This document shows positions 51,998 through 60,004 of a stretch of 64,000 nt of DNA, in pieces; position 1 is the stretch's first letter, and the number at the start of each line of letters is the position of its first letter. Source of the DNA: Candidatus Defluviilinea gracilis (lineage in GTDB: Bacteria; Chloroflexota; Anaerolineae; Anaerolineales; Villigracilaceae); assembly GCA_016716235.1 (NCBI GenBank), contig JADJWS010000003.1, positions 124,001-188,000 of the forward strand, written 5' to 3'. The translations under genes were made by a program, and so were the position numbers. The notes beneath the pieces are model-generated. The model searched no databases and was not told the origin of the DNA. It saw nothing but the letters and a program-made list of their open reading frames with translations.

Positions 51998-53305
51998 TAT
52001 GGCTTTACCAAAGTAGAGAAAAAGGTGTGGTGAGTAGGGCAAAGGCTTGTGAGATGTGCGCGGCAAACCAGCGACGGGCGTGAGCGGCATTATGAAATTT
52101 AGCCTGTCGAATGAGAGCCAAAACAAGATTGTTGAGGGAGGCCATGACTTTTCCAGTATTGCCGACAGTCATGCGAGTAGCATCTTCTTTGAAAGTGACA
52201 TCTCTGCGATAATGCAACCCGGTCTCAATGCCCCAATGGGCGCGGCGAATATGCAAGAGGCGGGCGGGAGTGGCTTGGGTACGGGTCAAACTGGTAATGC
52301 CGAATTCGATTTCATGGGAAGTACGGTAGCAGCGTCCAGAACGCCACCATTGGAATTGACGTTCCAAACGGTAGACTTGCGCCAGACCCGGCCAAGTCGA
52401 ATAGGGGTTGAGCATTTCACTGGTGGTCATCGTGCGAGTTTCAAGGCGGCCATGCCCTTTGTTGACTTTTTGAGCCGTGAGGAAATCGGTCTGGATTTTC
52501 CCAAAACCAGGCTTCGGATATTCAGGGGCAAAGAGTTGCTGAATGTGTTGGTATAAGTGCAATTGATTTTCCTTGACTGGCAGAACATAGTCGCCGCCTT
52601 GGCTCACAATCTGAGTGGCTAGGGCTCTTTGAGTGTGAATCGCATCTGCGGTGACCACTTTGTGTGAGATTTCCACAGGGTGTAGGGCTTTGGAGGCTTT
52701 CGTGATTTCATTTTCTTTGCGACCCACTTCCACCTGCGACAGTACTTTTGCCTGTTCCACATCATAGACACTCAACAAATATTCTCCCGCCTCTTCATCC
52801 TTCTTGCGCATGCCGCGCACCGCCTTCCCATCCAGCGCATACACTTCCCCGTGCGCACCACCCTGGTTGTATTCCCCCACCAACCTCTCGATCTCTTCCT
52901 GATAGACCACGTGTGCCATGATCCGACGATACGTATTGTAATGCGGCAGGCTGGGTCGCTCCAGACGCAATAACTTCACAAGCTGCTCCTGATGGTTGCT
53001 GGCCCAATCCGCAATTTCCATCGGTCGATCACTGCCACACAACTTTGCCAGCACAATGATCATCAGCACAGTTTCCAGACGGTAACGCTTCCCCTTGGCC
53101 TTCCGAACATCCGTTAACTGACAGAACCGTTCATACACACTCCCGCGTTCATACTCAAAGCCCTCCGCACTGAACTCTCGTTCAACTTTGCCTGTGCTAT
53201 ACTCCATTTTAGATCCTCCTCGGTCTTTTTGCTTGTCTCTACTCGCAATTGTACCGAGAAGGATCTACTTTTTGCTCTTTGTCAACCTACTTTGGTAAAG
53301 CCATA
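51998..53305 (-). mobile_element. ISAs1-family insertion sequence, intact
   Basis: 1308 bp. Perfect 19-bp terminal inverted repeats TATGGCTTTACCAAAGTAG at 51998-52016 and its complement at 53287-53305, flanked by the 10-bp direct repeat ATAATCCGCG. One transposase gene on the minus strand fills it. Perfect ends and duplication indicate a recent insertion. TSD length and transposase fit ISAs1. Confidence 0.95.
52005..53207 (-). CDS. ISAs1-family transposase
   Basis: 400-residue DDE transposase. N-terminal segment DVRKAKGKRYRLETVLMIIV and CGSDRPMEIADWASNHQ is typical of ISAs1. Catalytic acids: YALDGKAVRGMRKK (first Asp), VVTADAIHTQRALATQIV (second Asp), HWGIETGLHYRRDVTFKED (Glu). The frame is intact and ends inside the left terminal repeat region. 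It would move the element by cut-and-paste. Confidence 0.95.
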   Translation of the reverse strand: MEYSTGKVEREFSAEGFEYERGSVYERFCQLTDVRKAKGKRYRLETVLMIIVLAKLCGSDRPMEIADWASNHQEQLVKLLRLERPSLPHYNTYRRIMAHVVYQEEIERLVGEYNQGGAHGEVYALDGKAVRGMRKKDEEAGEYLLSVYDVEQAKVLSQVEVGRKENEITKASKALHPVEISHKVVTADAIHTQRALATQIVSQGGDYVLPVKENQLHLYQHIQQLFAPEYPKPGFGKIQTDFLTAQKVNKGHGRLETRTMTTSEMLNPYSTWPGLAQVYRLERQFQWWRSGRCYRTSHEIEFGITSLTRTQATPARLLHIRRAHWGIETGLHYRRDVTFKEDATRMTVGNTGKVMASLNNLVLALIRQAKFHNAAHARRWFAAHISQAFALLTTPFSLLW

Positions 53306-53315
53306 ATAATCCGCG
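53306..53315. repeat. right target-site duplication ATAATCCGCG
   Basis: Second copy of the 10-bp duplication, three bases before the ATG of the small open frame at 53318. Confidence 0.93.
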
Positions 53316-53317
53316 CC

Positions 53318-53410
53318 ATGCGATACGAAAAGTTGGGCAATACTTTCCTCTGCATCGGTATGCGCGGATTTGAGACGACCCCGCCTCCTCGAATCGCGCC
53401 TGTTGCCTGA
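53318..53410 (+). CDS. possible 30-residue protein downstream of the IS
   Basis: ATG 53318 to TGA 53410, MRYEKLGNTFLCIGMRGFET then TPPPRIAPVA. It has no Shine-Dalgarno, but before IS insertion a TATAAT lay seven bases upstream, and an intrinsic terminator follows 21 bases after the stop. This promoter-frame-terminator order suggests a small transcribed unit, either peptide or RNA. Not recognised. The insertion now separates it from its -10 element, changing TATAAT to AATAAT at the junction. Confidence 0.35.
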   Translation: MRYEKLGNTFLCIGMRGFETTPPPRIAPVA

Positions 53411-53431
53411 ACGGATTTCCTTCGTTTGATT

Positions 53432-53462
53432 ACGCCGTGGCGCCAAGCGTCACGGCGTTTTT
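53432..53462 (+). terminator. terminator after the small open frame
   Basis: ACGCCGTG (53432-53439), 11-base loop, CACGGCGT (53451-53458), T-run. Confidence 0.8.
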
Positions 53463-53477
53463 GTTTAATCCAAGCCC

Positions 53478-53604
53478 GGTGGTTGAGTAGCCCGAAGCGA
53501 AAGCGGAGGGCGTACCGAAACCACAGGTTCGTATACAAACTTTTGTAATAAGAAATATTTTACGGCGTGGTGGTCTCGATACGGGCTTCGCCCACTCGAC
53601 CACC
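53478..53604. repeat. pair of REP-like GGTGGT elements
   Basis: GGTGGTTGAGTAGCCCGAAG... ending GAAACCAC (53478-53524) and GTGGTGGTCTCGATACGGGC... ending ACTCGACCAC (53567-53604) are inverted copies of a widespread REP-like sequence (GGTGGTTGAG...CGAAACCACC). They flank AT-rich sequence before the ABC-F gene. Confidence 0.7.
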
Positions 53605-53632
53605 GAAGTAAACAAGTATTATTGGAGCACAC

Positions 53633-55327
53633 ATGATCTCGATCACAATTTCAAATACCACCCTCATCCTCGGCTCTCACGCCATCTTCCGCGACTTGGG
53701 TTGGGAGATTCAACACGACCAGAAGATCGGGTTGATCGGACCGAACGGCGCGGGGAAGTCATCACTATTGAAAATGATCGTCGGCGAGCACGCGCCCGAA
53801 AAAGGCGGGACGGTCATTCGCGCGAAAGGCGTGACCGTTGGCTACCTGCCTCAGCATCCCGAATTCGAACCGAATCGAACGGCGATCTCGCTCGCGCTGG
53901 AGGGAAATCCGCGCGTGGCGGAGGTGGAAGCGGAGTTGCAGCGAGTCGAATCGAAATTGGGCGAGCCAGAAGTGTATGGCGACTCGAAAAAATTGGCGCG
54001 TGTGTTGGATGAACAACACAAACTGCTGGAAGAGTTCGAGTCGCTTGGCGGCGCGAATTACGAATCTCGCGTCCGCGAAATGTTGCGCGGACTTGGTTTG
54101 CCCGAATCGGATTTCGAGAAGCCCGTCCATGTGTTGAGCGGTGGACAGAAAAAGTTGATCGGGCTGGCGCGGCTATTGCTGGCGAAACCGTCTGTATTGT
54201 TCCTCGATGAGCCTGACAATCACCTCGACATGCCGGGCAAAACGTTTCTCGAAAAACTAATCAATGCCTATGACGGCGCGGTAGTCATCATTTCACATGA
54301 CCGCTATATCCTCGACGCGGTGGCGAGTCACATCGCCGAGATCGAAGACGGAAAGATCACAACCTTTGCAGGAAACTACACCGAATACATCATAGACAAA
54401 GAAGAACGGCTTGCGCGGCAGGAGGAGTTGTTTCGAGTCCAGCAACGCGAGATCGGGCGGTTGGAAATTGCCATCAAACGCTTTGCGATGTGGGCAAAAG
54501 TCTACGACAACGAAAAGATGGCAATCAAAGCGCGATCCATGCAGAAGCGGCTCGACAAGATGGACAAGATCGAAAAGCCCGTGACCGAACGCCGCAAAAT
54601 GGATCTGGAACTCAATGGTTGGCGCGGGTCGAATCAGGTGTTGGAGTTTGTGGGGGTAAGTAAACATTTTCCACACCTTGCGACTCTACCCTCACCCCTG
54701 CCCTCTCCCACAGGGAGAGGGAGTCGCGTGATTGATAACATCAACTTCCTCATTCGGCATGGCGAGCGCGTGGGGCTGATCGGCGCGAACGGCGCGGGGA
54801 AGTCTGTGTTACTGCGATTGATCCTCGGAAAAGAGAATCCCACAAGCGGCGAGATCAAGATCGGGCCCAGCGTGAAGGTCGGATATTACGCGCAGGAACA
54901 CGAGACGCTGGACTTCGATCAATCCGTACTGGACGCGGTGCGACTCGGCGGCAACATGAGCGAGGGACGCGCCGTTTCTTTCCTGACCCGCTACCTGTTC
55001 ACCTATCGTCAAGCGACTCAAAAGGTCGGCTCGCTCTCGGGCGGCGAGCGGAGTCGGCTTCAGCTGGCGTTACTCGTCCTATCGGGAGCCAACTTCCTGT
55101 TGCTGGATGAACCGACGAACAATCTCGATATCGCCTCCGCTGAAGTGTTGGAGAACGCGCTCAACGATTTCAACGGGACCGTCCTCGTCATTTCGCATGA
55201 CCGTTATTTTCTGGATCGAACCGTCAACCGCATCTTCGAGTTGAAAGATTCACGCATCGCTGAATATACCGGTGGTTACAGCGACTACACGGAAGCCATC
55301 GAAAGAAAAAAGGAAAAGACGCTATGA
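53633..55327 (+). CDS. ABC-F family ATPase with a palindromic insertion
   Basis: 564-residue soluble protein with two ABC domains and no membrane part, the ABC-F family that acts on ribosomes (translation factors or antibiotic protection). Domain 1: Walker A GPNGAGKSSLLK, signature LSGGQKKLIGLARLL, Walker B VLFLDEPDNHLD. Linker QQREIGRLEIAIKRFAMWAK. Domain 2: GANGAGKSVLLR, LSGGERSRLQLALLV, FLLLDEPTNNLD. At the start of domain 2, between VSKHFPH and VIDNINFLI, an extra LATLPSPLPSPTGRGSR is encoded by a hairpin (54701-54721). GNAT gene overlaps its end (ATGA). Confidence 0.93.
   Translation: MISITISNTTLILGSHAIFRDLGWEIQHDQKIGLIGPNGAGKSSLLKMIVGEHAPEKGGTVIRAKGVTVGYLPQHPEFEPNRTAISLALEGNPRVAEVEAELQRVESKLGEPEVYGDSKKLARVLDEQHKLLEEFESLGGANYESRVREMLRGLGLPESDFEKPVHVLSGGQKKLIGLARLLLAKPSVLFLDEPDNHLDMPGKTFLEKLINAYDGAVVIISHDRYILDAVASHIAEIEDGKITTFAGNYTEYIIDKEERLARQEELFRVQQREIGRLEIAIKRFAMWAKVYDNEKMAIKARSMQKRLDKMDKIEKPVTERRKMDLELNGWRGSNQVLEFVGVSKHFPHLATLPSPLPSPTGRGSRVIDNINFLIRHGERVGLIGANGAGKSVLLRLILGKENPTSGEIKIGPSVKVGYYAQEHETLDFDQSVLDAVRLGGNMSEGRAVSFLTRYLFTYRQATQKVGSLSGGERSRLQLALLVLSGANFLLLDEPTNNLDIASAEVLENALNDFNGTVLVISHDRYFLDRTVNRIFELKDSRIAEYTGGYSDYTEAIERKKEKTL
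54701..54721 (+). repeat. CCCTCTCCC hairpin in frame in the ABC-F gene
   Basis: CCCTCTCCC (54701-54709), loop ACA, GGGAGAGGG (54713-54721), preceded by CCCTCACCCCTG. This repeat type is widespread in unrelated bacteria and here encodes PSPLPSPTGRGS. Confidence 0.85.
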
Positions 55328-55842
55328 CGATGCTGGAAACCGAAAGATTGATCCTGAGAGAGTTTGCTGTGACAGATGCCGAATTCATCCTCAAACTGCT
55401 GAACGAACCGTCATTCATCCAGAACATCGGGGATCGCGGCGTTCGAAGTGTTGCCGACGCGGAAGGATATCTGGAACGCGGACCAATCGCAAGTTACGCC
55501 ACAAACGGATTCGGTTTGCTGGCGGTCGTTTTGAAAGAGACCGGCGAAAGAATGGGCATGTGTGGGTTGATTAAACGCGAGGCGCTGGAGGATGTGGACA
55601 TCGGGTACGCGTTCCTGCCGCAATTCTGGTCGCGCGGCTTTGCCGTGGATGCGGCGCAACGAGTGGTGGAGTTTGCCCAAGAGACGCTCGGGCTGACACG
55701 CATTGTCGCCATTGTAGACCCGAAGAACTCAGGCTCGATCCGCGTGCTCGAGCGAATCGGCTTTGCGCATGAAAAAATGATCAGGCTGTCTGCGGACGAT
55801 ATCGAATTAAAATTGTATGCTCGCCAATTGAGGCAAGAGTAA
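55324..55842 (+). CDS. GNAT acetyltransferase (RimJ/RimL type)
   Basis: 172 residues. N-terminus MLETERLILREFAVTDAEFI and NEPSFIQNIGDRGVRSV, acetyl-CoA region YAFLPQFWSRGFAVDAAQRV, and the C-terminal IVDPKNSGSIRVLERIGFAH are typical of the RimJ/RimL protein N-acetyltransferase group. It may modify a ribosomal protein or small molecule. Coupled to the ABC-F gene by ATGA overlap. Confidence 0.92.
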   Translation: MTMLETERLILREFAVTDAEFILKLLNEPSFIQNIGDRGVRSVADAEGYLERGPIASYATNGFGLLAVVLKETGERMGMCGLIKREALEDVDIGYAFLPQFWSRGFAVDAAQRVVEFAQETLGLTRIVAIVDPKNSGSIRVLERIGFAHEKMIRLSADDIELKLYARQLRQE

Positions 55843-55873
55843 AGGAACTACCTACCTGACAGTTTAAAAAATG

Positions 55874-55966
55874 GGACGCAGAAAAACGCTGATAAACGCG
55901 GATTTTTCAAAAACGGGCGAAAAAAGTTTTTATCAGCGTTTTCAGCGCGCTTCGCGGTCAGCGTCC
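55874..55966. repeat. ACGCTGAT-type inverted repeat
   Basis: GGACGC (55874-55879) with GCGTCC (55961-55966); AACGCTGATAAA (55885-55896) with TTTATCAGCGTT (55929-55940). Word-type inverted repeat between the GNAT and EamA genes. Confidence 0.65.
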
Positions 55967-56021
55967 AAAAAAGGAAAGTATCGGGTAGTTATTAAAGGAA
56001 TTGGCAAAACCAATAATCGCT

Positions 56022-56903
56022 ATGACAAAATCGAATTTGCTCCCGTACTTCGAAGCGACCTTCGCCGCGGTGGTTTGGGGCGCGTCGTTCATTGCCACCA
56101 AAGTCGCGCTGAAGGATGTCTCGCCGATCACCATTGTGTGGCTCCGCTTTGGGATGGGTCTGCTCGTTCTTGGCGCGGCGGTTGCCCTGCGAAAAGAATT
56201 TTCCCTGCCGAAGAAAAACGAGTGGGGGTATTTCGCGCTACTCGGCTTTTTGGGCATCACGTTTCATCAATGGCTTCAATCGAACGGCTTGCAAACTTCC
56301 GAGGCTGGCACCACCGCGTGGATCGTGGCGACGACTCCGGTCTTCATGGCGATTCTCGGTTGGCTGATCCTCAAAGAGGGATTATCGCTCGTCAAGATTT
56401 TCGGCATTGCGTTGGCATTCTTCGGCGTTCTGCTTGTCGTTTCGGATGGAAACCTCGCTTCGATCTCGATTGGGAAATTTGGCGCGCCGGGCGACATCCT
56501 CATCCTCGTCAGCGCGGTCAACTGGGCGGTCGTGTCGGTCCTCTCGCGGCGCGGACTGAAAACCACCTCGGCAAGTCTGTTCGTTTTCTATATGATGCTG
56601 TTCGGCTGGCTGTTCGCCTCCGCGCTATTTGTTGGGAATGGATTGATTGTAGAAGTCCCTGAGTTGACTTTCAACGGCTGGCTCGGAATTACTTTTCTCG
56701 GAATCTTTTGTTCGGGGCTGGCGTACATCGCATGGTACGACGCCTTGCAAGCATTAACCACTGCAAGCACCGGTGTATTTTTGTATATCGAACCGTTGAT
56801 CGCGATGGTCGTCGCGTTCTTCATTCTCAATGAAGCGATCACGCTTGCATCGTTGGTCGGCGGTGGAATTATTTTGTTTGGCGTGTGGTTGGTAAACCGT
56901 TGA
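56022..56903 (+). CDS. EamA/DMT-family transporter
   Basis: 293 residues (or 300 from TTG 56001), ten hydrophobic segments in two EamA halves. Typical parts: FAAVVWGASFIATKVALKDV, SPITIVWLRFGMGLLVLGAA, ILGWLILKEGLSLVKIFGIA, and in the second half TASTGVFLYIEPLIAMVVAF followed by LNEAITLASLVGGGIILFGV. Drug/metabolite exporters of this family carry amino acids, nucleotides or other small compounds; substrate unknown. The start is uncertain because no Shine-Dalgarno fits ATG 56022. Confidence 0.9.
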   Translation: MTKSNLLPYFEATFAAVVWGASFIATKVALKDVSPITIVWLRFGMGLLVLGAAVALRKEFSLPKKNEWGYFALLGFLGITFHQWLQSNGLQTSEAGTTAWIVATTPVFMAILGWLILKEGLSLVKIFGIALAFFGVLLVVSDGNLASISIGKFGAPGDILILVSAVNWAVVSVLSRRGLKTTSASLFVFYMMLFGWLFASALFVGNGLIVEVPELTFNGWLGITFLGIFCSGLAYIAWYDALQALTTASTGVFLYIEPLIAMVVAFFILNEAITLASLVGGGIILFGVWLVNR

Positions 56904-56934
56904 GGTGACGGTCACTTCGCAAGTGACCGTCACC
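56904..56934. terminator. 14-bp hairpin after EamA gene
   Basis: GGTGACGGTCACTT (56904-56917), loop CGC, AAGTGACCGTCACC (56921-56934). No T-run. Shares GTGACGGTCA with the hairpin at 15266. The rest of the gap to 57121 holds no gene. Confidence 0.6.
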
Positions 56935-57077
56935 TTACTGCCGATAGCCTCCCGCGCCACGCGTGAAGGGTGGACAAACTCGAAGAGCAGAATCAGGCTC
57001 ACCCGTTGGGGCGAAGCGGGTATTTATCCACGTGAAAATCGGGAAGAACTTCCTTCCAACAATAAAAAATGCGGGTG

Positions 57078-57083
57078 TATAAT
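57078..57083 (+). promoter_or_regulatory. -10 element of the MalK/UgpC gene
   Basis: TATAAT, 37 bases before ATG 57121, with GGAGGA at 57108-57113 as ribosome site. Confidence 0.45.
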
Positions 57084-57120
57084 CCGGTCACTATATTCCC
57101 ACGAAACGGAGGAAAGACCC

Positions 57121-58221
57121 ATGGCAAGCGTAACGTTCGATCACGTGTTCAAAAAGTATGGTGATGTAACCGCTGTGAATGACCTGAATATTCACATCGA
57201 AGACAAGGAATTCCTTGTGTTGGTAGGTCCCTCGGGATGCGGCAAGACCACCGCCCTGCGCTCGTTGGCTGGCTTGGAGGAAATTTCCAGCGGCGAGATC
57301 CGCATTGGCGACCGCGTGGTGAACGATGTGGCGCCGAAAGACCGCGATATTGCCATGGTCTTTCAGTCCTATGCGTTGTACCCGCATCTCTCGGTGTACG
57401 ATAACATGGCGTTCGGTTTGAAACTGCGCAAAACGCCGAAAGAGGAGATCAAGCGCCGCGTGAGCGAAGCGGCTGAGATTTTAGGCATCACGGATTATCT
57501 CGACCGGAAGCCGCGTCAGCTTTCAGGCGGACAGCGCCAGCGCGTGGCGGTGGGGCGCGCCATCGTGCGCGAACCGAAAGTTTTTCTGTTCGATGAGCCG
57601 CTCTCGAACCTCGACGCGAAATTGCGCGTGCAGATGCGCTCTGAGATCAGCAAACTGCACCAGCGGTTGCAGACCACCTTCATTTATGTGACTCACGATC
57701 AAACCGAAGCCATGACGATGGCGACGCGTATTGCAGTGATCAACAAAGGCGTGTTGCAACAACTCGACACGCCGCAGAATCTGTACGACCGCCCGAACAA
57801 CTTGTTCGTGGCTGGCTTCATCGGCTCGCCTGCCATGAACTTCTTCCGCGGCAAGTTGCGCAAAGATGGAGATACATTACTGGTGGATACCGGCGATTTC
57901 TCTGTGGCGATTCCCTCCTCCAAGGCAAAGGCATTCGAAAACCACGCGGGCAAAGAGGTGGTCTTTGGCATCCGCCCTGAGAACATTCACGACGCCGACT
58001 TCGTCCCCGCGAATATCGACTCGGAAAAGGTCAATGTAAAAGTGGACGTAACCGAGTTAATGGGTAACGAGATCTTCCTTTACCTGATGAGCGGACAGAA
58101 CACGTTCGTCGCGCGCGTCGATCCACGCTCGAAATTGCGCGTGGGTCAACAGGCGCAAGTCGCGTTCGACATGGATAACTTCCACATTTTCGATGCGGCA
58201 AGCGAGCAGGCAATACGATAA
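57121..58221 (+). CDS. ugpC: MalK/UgpC-type sugar ABC transporter ATPase
   Basis: 366-residue ATPase that energises carbohydrate importers. Start ATG 57121 (MASVTFDHVFKKYGDVTAVN). Walker A GPSGCGKTTALR, Q-loop MVFQSYALYPHLSV, signature LSGGQRQRVAVGRAIV, Walker B VFLFDEPLSNLDAKLR, switch VTHDQTEAMTMA, then the regulatory OB-fold (VFGIRPENIHDADF, NTFVARVDPRSKLRVGQQAQ). No permease or binding protein is adjacent, so it is probably the shared ATPase (MsmX-like) for several sugar transporters. The GH13 enzyme next to it fits oligosaccharide use. Confidence 0.92.
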   Translation: MASVTFDHVFKKYGDVTAVNDLNIHIEDKEFLVLVGPSGCGKTTALRSLAGLEEISSGEIRIGDRVVNDVAPKDRDIAMVFQSYALYPHLSVYDNMAFGLKLRKTPKEEIKRRVSEAAEILGITDYLDRKPRQLSGGQRQRVAVGRAIVREPKVFLFDEPLSNLDAKLRVQMRSEISKLHQRLQTTFIYVTHDQTEAMTMATRIAVINKGVLQQLDTPQNLYDRPNNLFVAGFIGSPAMNFFRGKLRKDGDTLLVDTGDFSVAIPSSKAKAFENHAGKEVVFGIRPENIHDADFVPANIDSEKVNVKVDVTELMGNEIFLYLMSGQNTFVARVDPRSKLRVGQQAQVAFDMDNFHIFDAASEQAIR

Positions 58222-58247
58222 ATTCTCACGCAAGATTTTCAGATCAC

Positions 58248-58274
58248 GATTAGCGCGGCGACACCGCGCTAATC
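58248..58274 (+). terminator. terminator after ugpC
   Basis: GATTAGCGCGG (58248-58258), loop CGACA, CCGCGCTAATC (58264-58274), then TGCTTTTCG. Ends 16 bases before the GH13 start. Confidence 0.75.
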
Positions 58275-58290
58275 TGCTTTTCGAGGTTGA

Positions 58291-59784
58291 ATGACCACAC
58301 CAGAATGGGTGCAAGACGCGATCTTTTATCAGATTTTTCCCGACCGATTCGCGCGCGGCAGGCGCATGCCCGACATCGGATTTGAAGAGTGGGATTCCGC
58401 TCCCACCCCGCACGGCTTCAAAGGCGGCGACCTCTACGGCGTTGCGGAACGACTCGATTATCTCGTGGACTTGGGAATCAACGCGCTCTACCTCAACCCG
58501 ATATTTTCATCCGCGTCGAATCATCGCTACCATACATTCGACTACTACAACGTGGATCCGCTCCTCGGCGGCAATGACGCCCTGCGCGTTCTGCTGGATG
58601 CGGCGCACAAGAAGAACATCCGCGTCATTCTCGACGGGGTGTTTAATCACGCCTCGCGCGGCTTTTGGCAATTTCATCATGTGCTCGAGAACGGAGCAGG
58701 CTCGCCCTACAAGGATTGGTTCTTCTTCGATGAAGAACGCCTGCAAGGGAAAAAACATTGGGGCGCGTACCCAAGCCCGCATGAGCAGAAACTTTTGCAT
58801 CATGAAGACAGTCTCACCGCCATCGGTTACCGCGCGTGGTGGAACTTGCCCGCGCTTCCAAAGCTCAACACGAACAATCCCGATGTGCGTGAGTTTCTTT
58901 TTGATGTTGCCGAACATTGGATTCGATTCGGCGCGGACGGCTGGCGGCTGGATGTGCCAGCCGAAATTGACGACGATTCGTTCTGGCAGGAATTCCGCCG
59001 CCGCGTGCGGAGCGCAAACCCCGAGGCGTACATCGTCGGCGAGATTTGGCACGAGTCGCAACGTTGGCTACAGGGCGATCAGTTCGACGCGGTGATGAAT
59101 TACGTCGCAACGAACGCGTGTGCGGCATTTTTCCCCGCCAAGCATCTCGATTTGCGCGTGGCGCACCAGCAGTCGAATTTTAAAAACATTCAGGGCGCCA
59201 TTGACGCACACGAGTTCGCAGACCGAATTGACCACATGATGGGCTTGTATAAACCCGAGATTACGCGCTCGCAACTGAACCTGCTCGACAGTCACGACAT
59301 GCCGCGCTTTTTATCGTTTGCAAGCGGCGACAAAGACTCGCTCAAACTCGCGTGGCTGTTCATGATGACCATCACCGGCGCGCCGTGCATCTACTACGGC
59401 GACGAGATCGGCCTGGACGGCGAGCACGATCCCTTTTGCCGAAAGTCATTCTCATGGGATGAACACAAATGGGACAAGGACTTGTTGGGCTACTTTAAGG
59501 AGATCATCGCGCTGCGGACGAAGAATCCCGCCTTCAGGCGCGGCGACATGAAGCGGCTCTGGTCGGCGAACGGCGTGTATGCTTACTCGCGTTCGTTCGA
59601 GGGGAAAACTTTCATCGTGGCGTTAAATGTATCCGAATCGCCTCAGCAAATTCACGTCACGCATGAAACGCATCCTTCCACAAAGAAGAATCTTCATGCA
59701 GTGCATGGAATCGCCCACGACATTATTATTGAAGAACGGCTGAAATTCACCATCCCTGCCAGAAGCGGCGTGGTGTTGAAGTGA
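58291..59784 (+). CDS. GH13 alpha-glycosidase (neopullulanase/cyclomaltodextrinase-like)
   Basis: 497 residues acting on alpha-1,4-glucans or maltodextrins. The barrel starts at once (AIFYQIFPDRFARG) without the N-terminal domain of classical neopullulanase. GH13 regions: VILDGVFNHASRGF (region I), DGWRLDVPAEI (region II, nucleophile Asp), VGEIWHESQRWL (region III, acid Glu) and LLDSHDMPRFLS (region IV). C-terminal beta domain ANGVYAYSRSFEGKTFIVAL. No signal peptide, so probably cytoplasmic and working on imported oligosaccharides with the ATPase upstream. Confidence 0.93.
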   Translation: MTTPEWVQDAIFYQIFPDRFARGRRMPDIGFEEWDSAPTPHGFKGGDLYGVAERLDYLVDLGINALYLNPIFSSASNHRYHTFDYYNVDPLLGGNDALRVLLDAAHKKNIRVILDGVFNHASRGFWQFHHVLENGAGSPYKDWFFFDEERLQGKKHWGAYPSPHEQKLLHHEDSLTAIGYRAWWNLPALPKLNTNNPDVREFLFDVAEHWIRFGADGWRLDVPAEIDDDSFWQEFRRRVRSANPEAYIVGEIWHESQRWLQGDQFDAVMNYVATNACAAFFPAKHLDLRVAHQQSNFKNIQGAIDAHEFADRIDHMMGLYKPEITRSQLNLLDSHDMPRFLSFASGDKDSLKLAWLFMMTITGAPCIYYGDEIGLDGEHDPFCRKSFSWDEHKWDKDLLGYFKEIIALRTKNPAFRRGDMKRLWSANGVYAYSRSFEGKTFIVALNVSESPQQIHVTHETHPSTKKNLHAVHGIAHDIIIEERLKFTIPARSGVVLK

Positions 59785-60004
59785 ATCAAAGATCGCATGC
59801 GCCGTGATGGAGGTTCTTCGCCCCTCTCACATCATCCTCGGTGTTCTTCAAGAGAGATACACTGCGTCAGGCGAGTTGTAAAGCCTGATAGTTTTTGGCA
59901 GTTTTGAAGGCGATCTTGGACGTTCGGCTCCAGCGCACTGCGCGAAAACCATCATAACCATCATCACTTACAAGGGTTTGATTATGCAGGAAAAGGAAAC
60001 TGCT

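Noticed and set aside
52056..52556. Plus-strand frame of 166 codons inside the insertion sequence
   Set aside because: It is the antisense shadow of the ISAs1 transposase.
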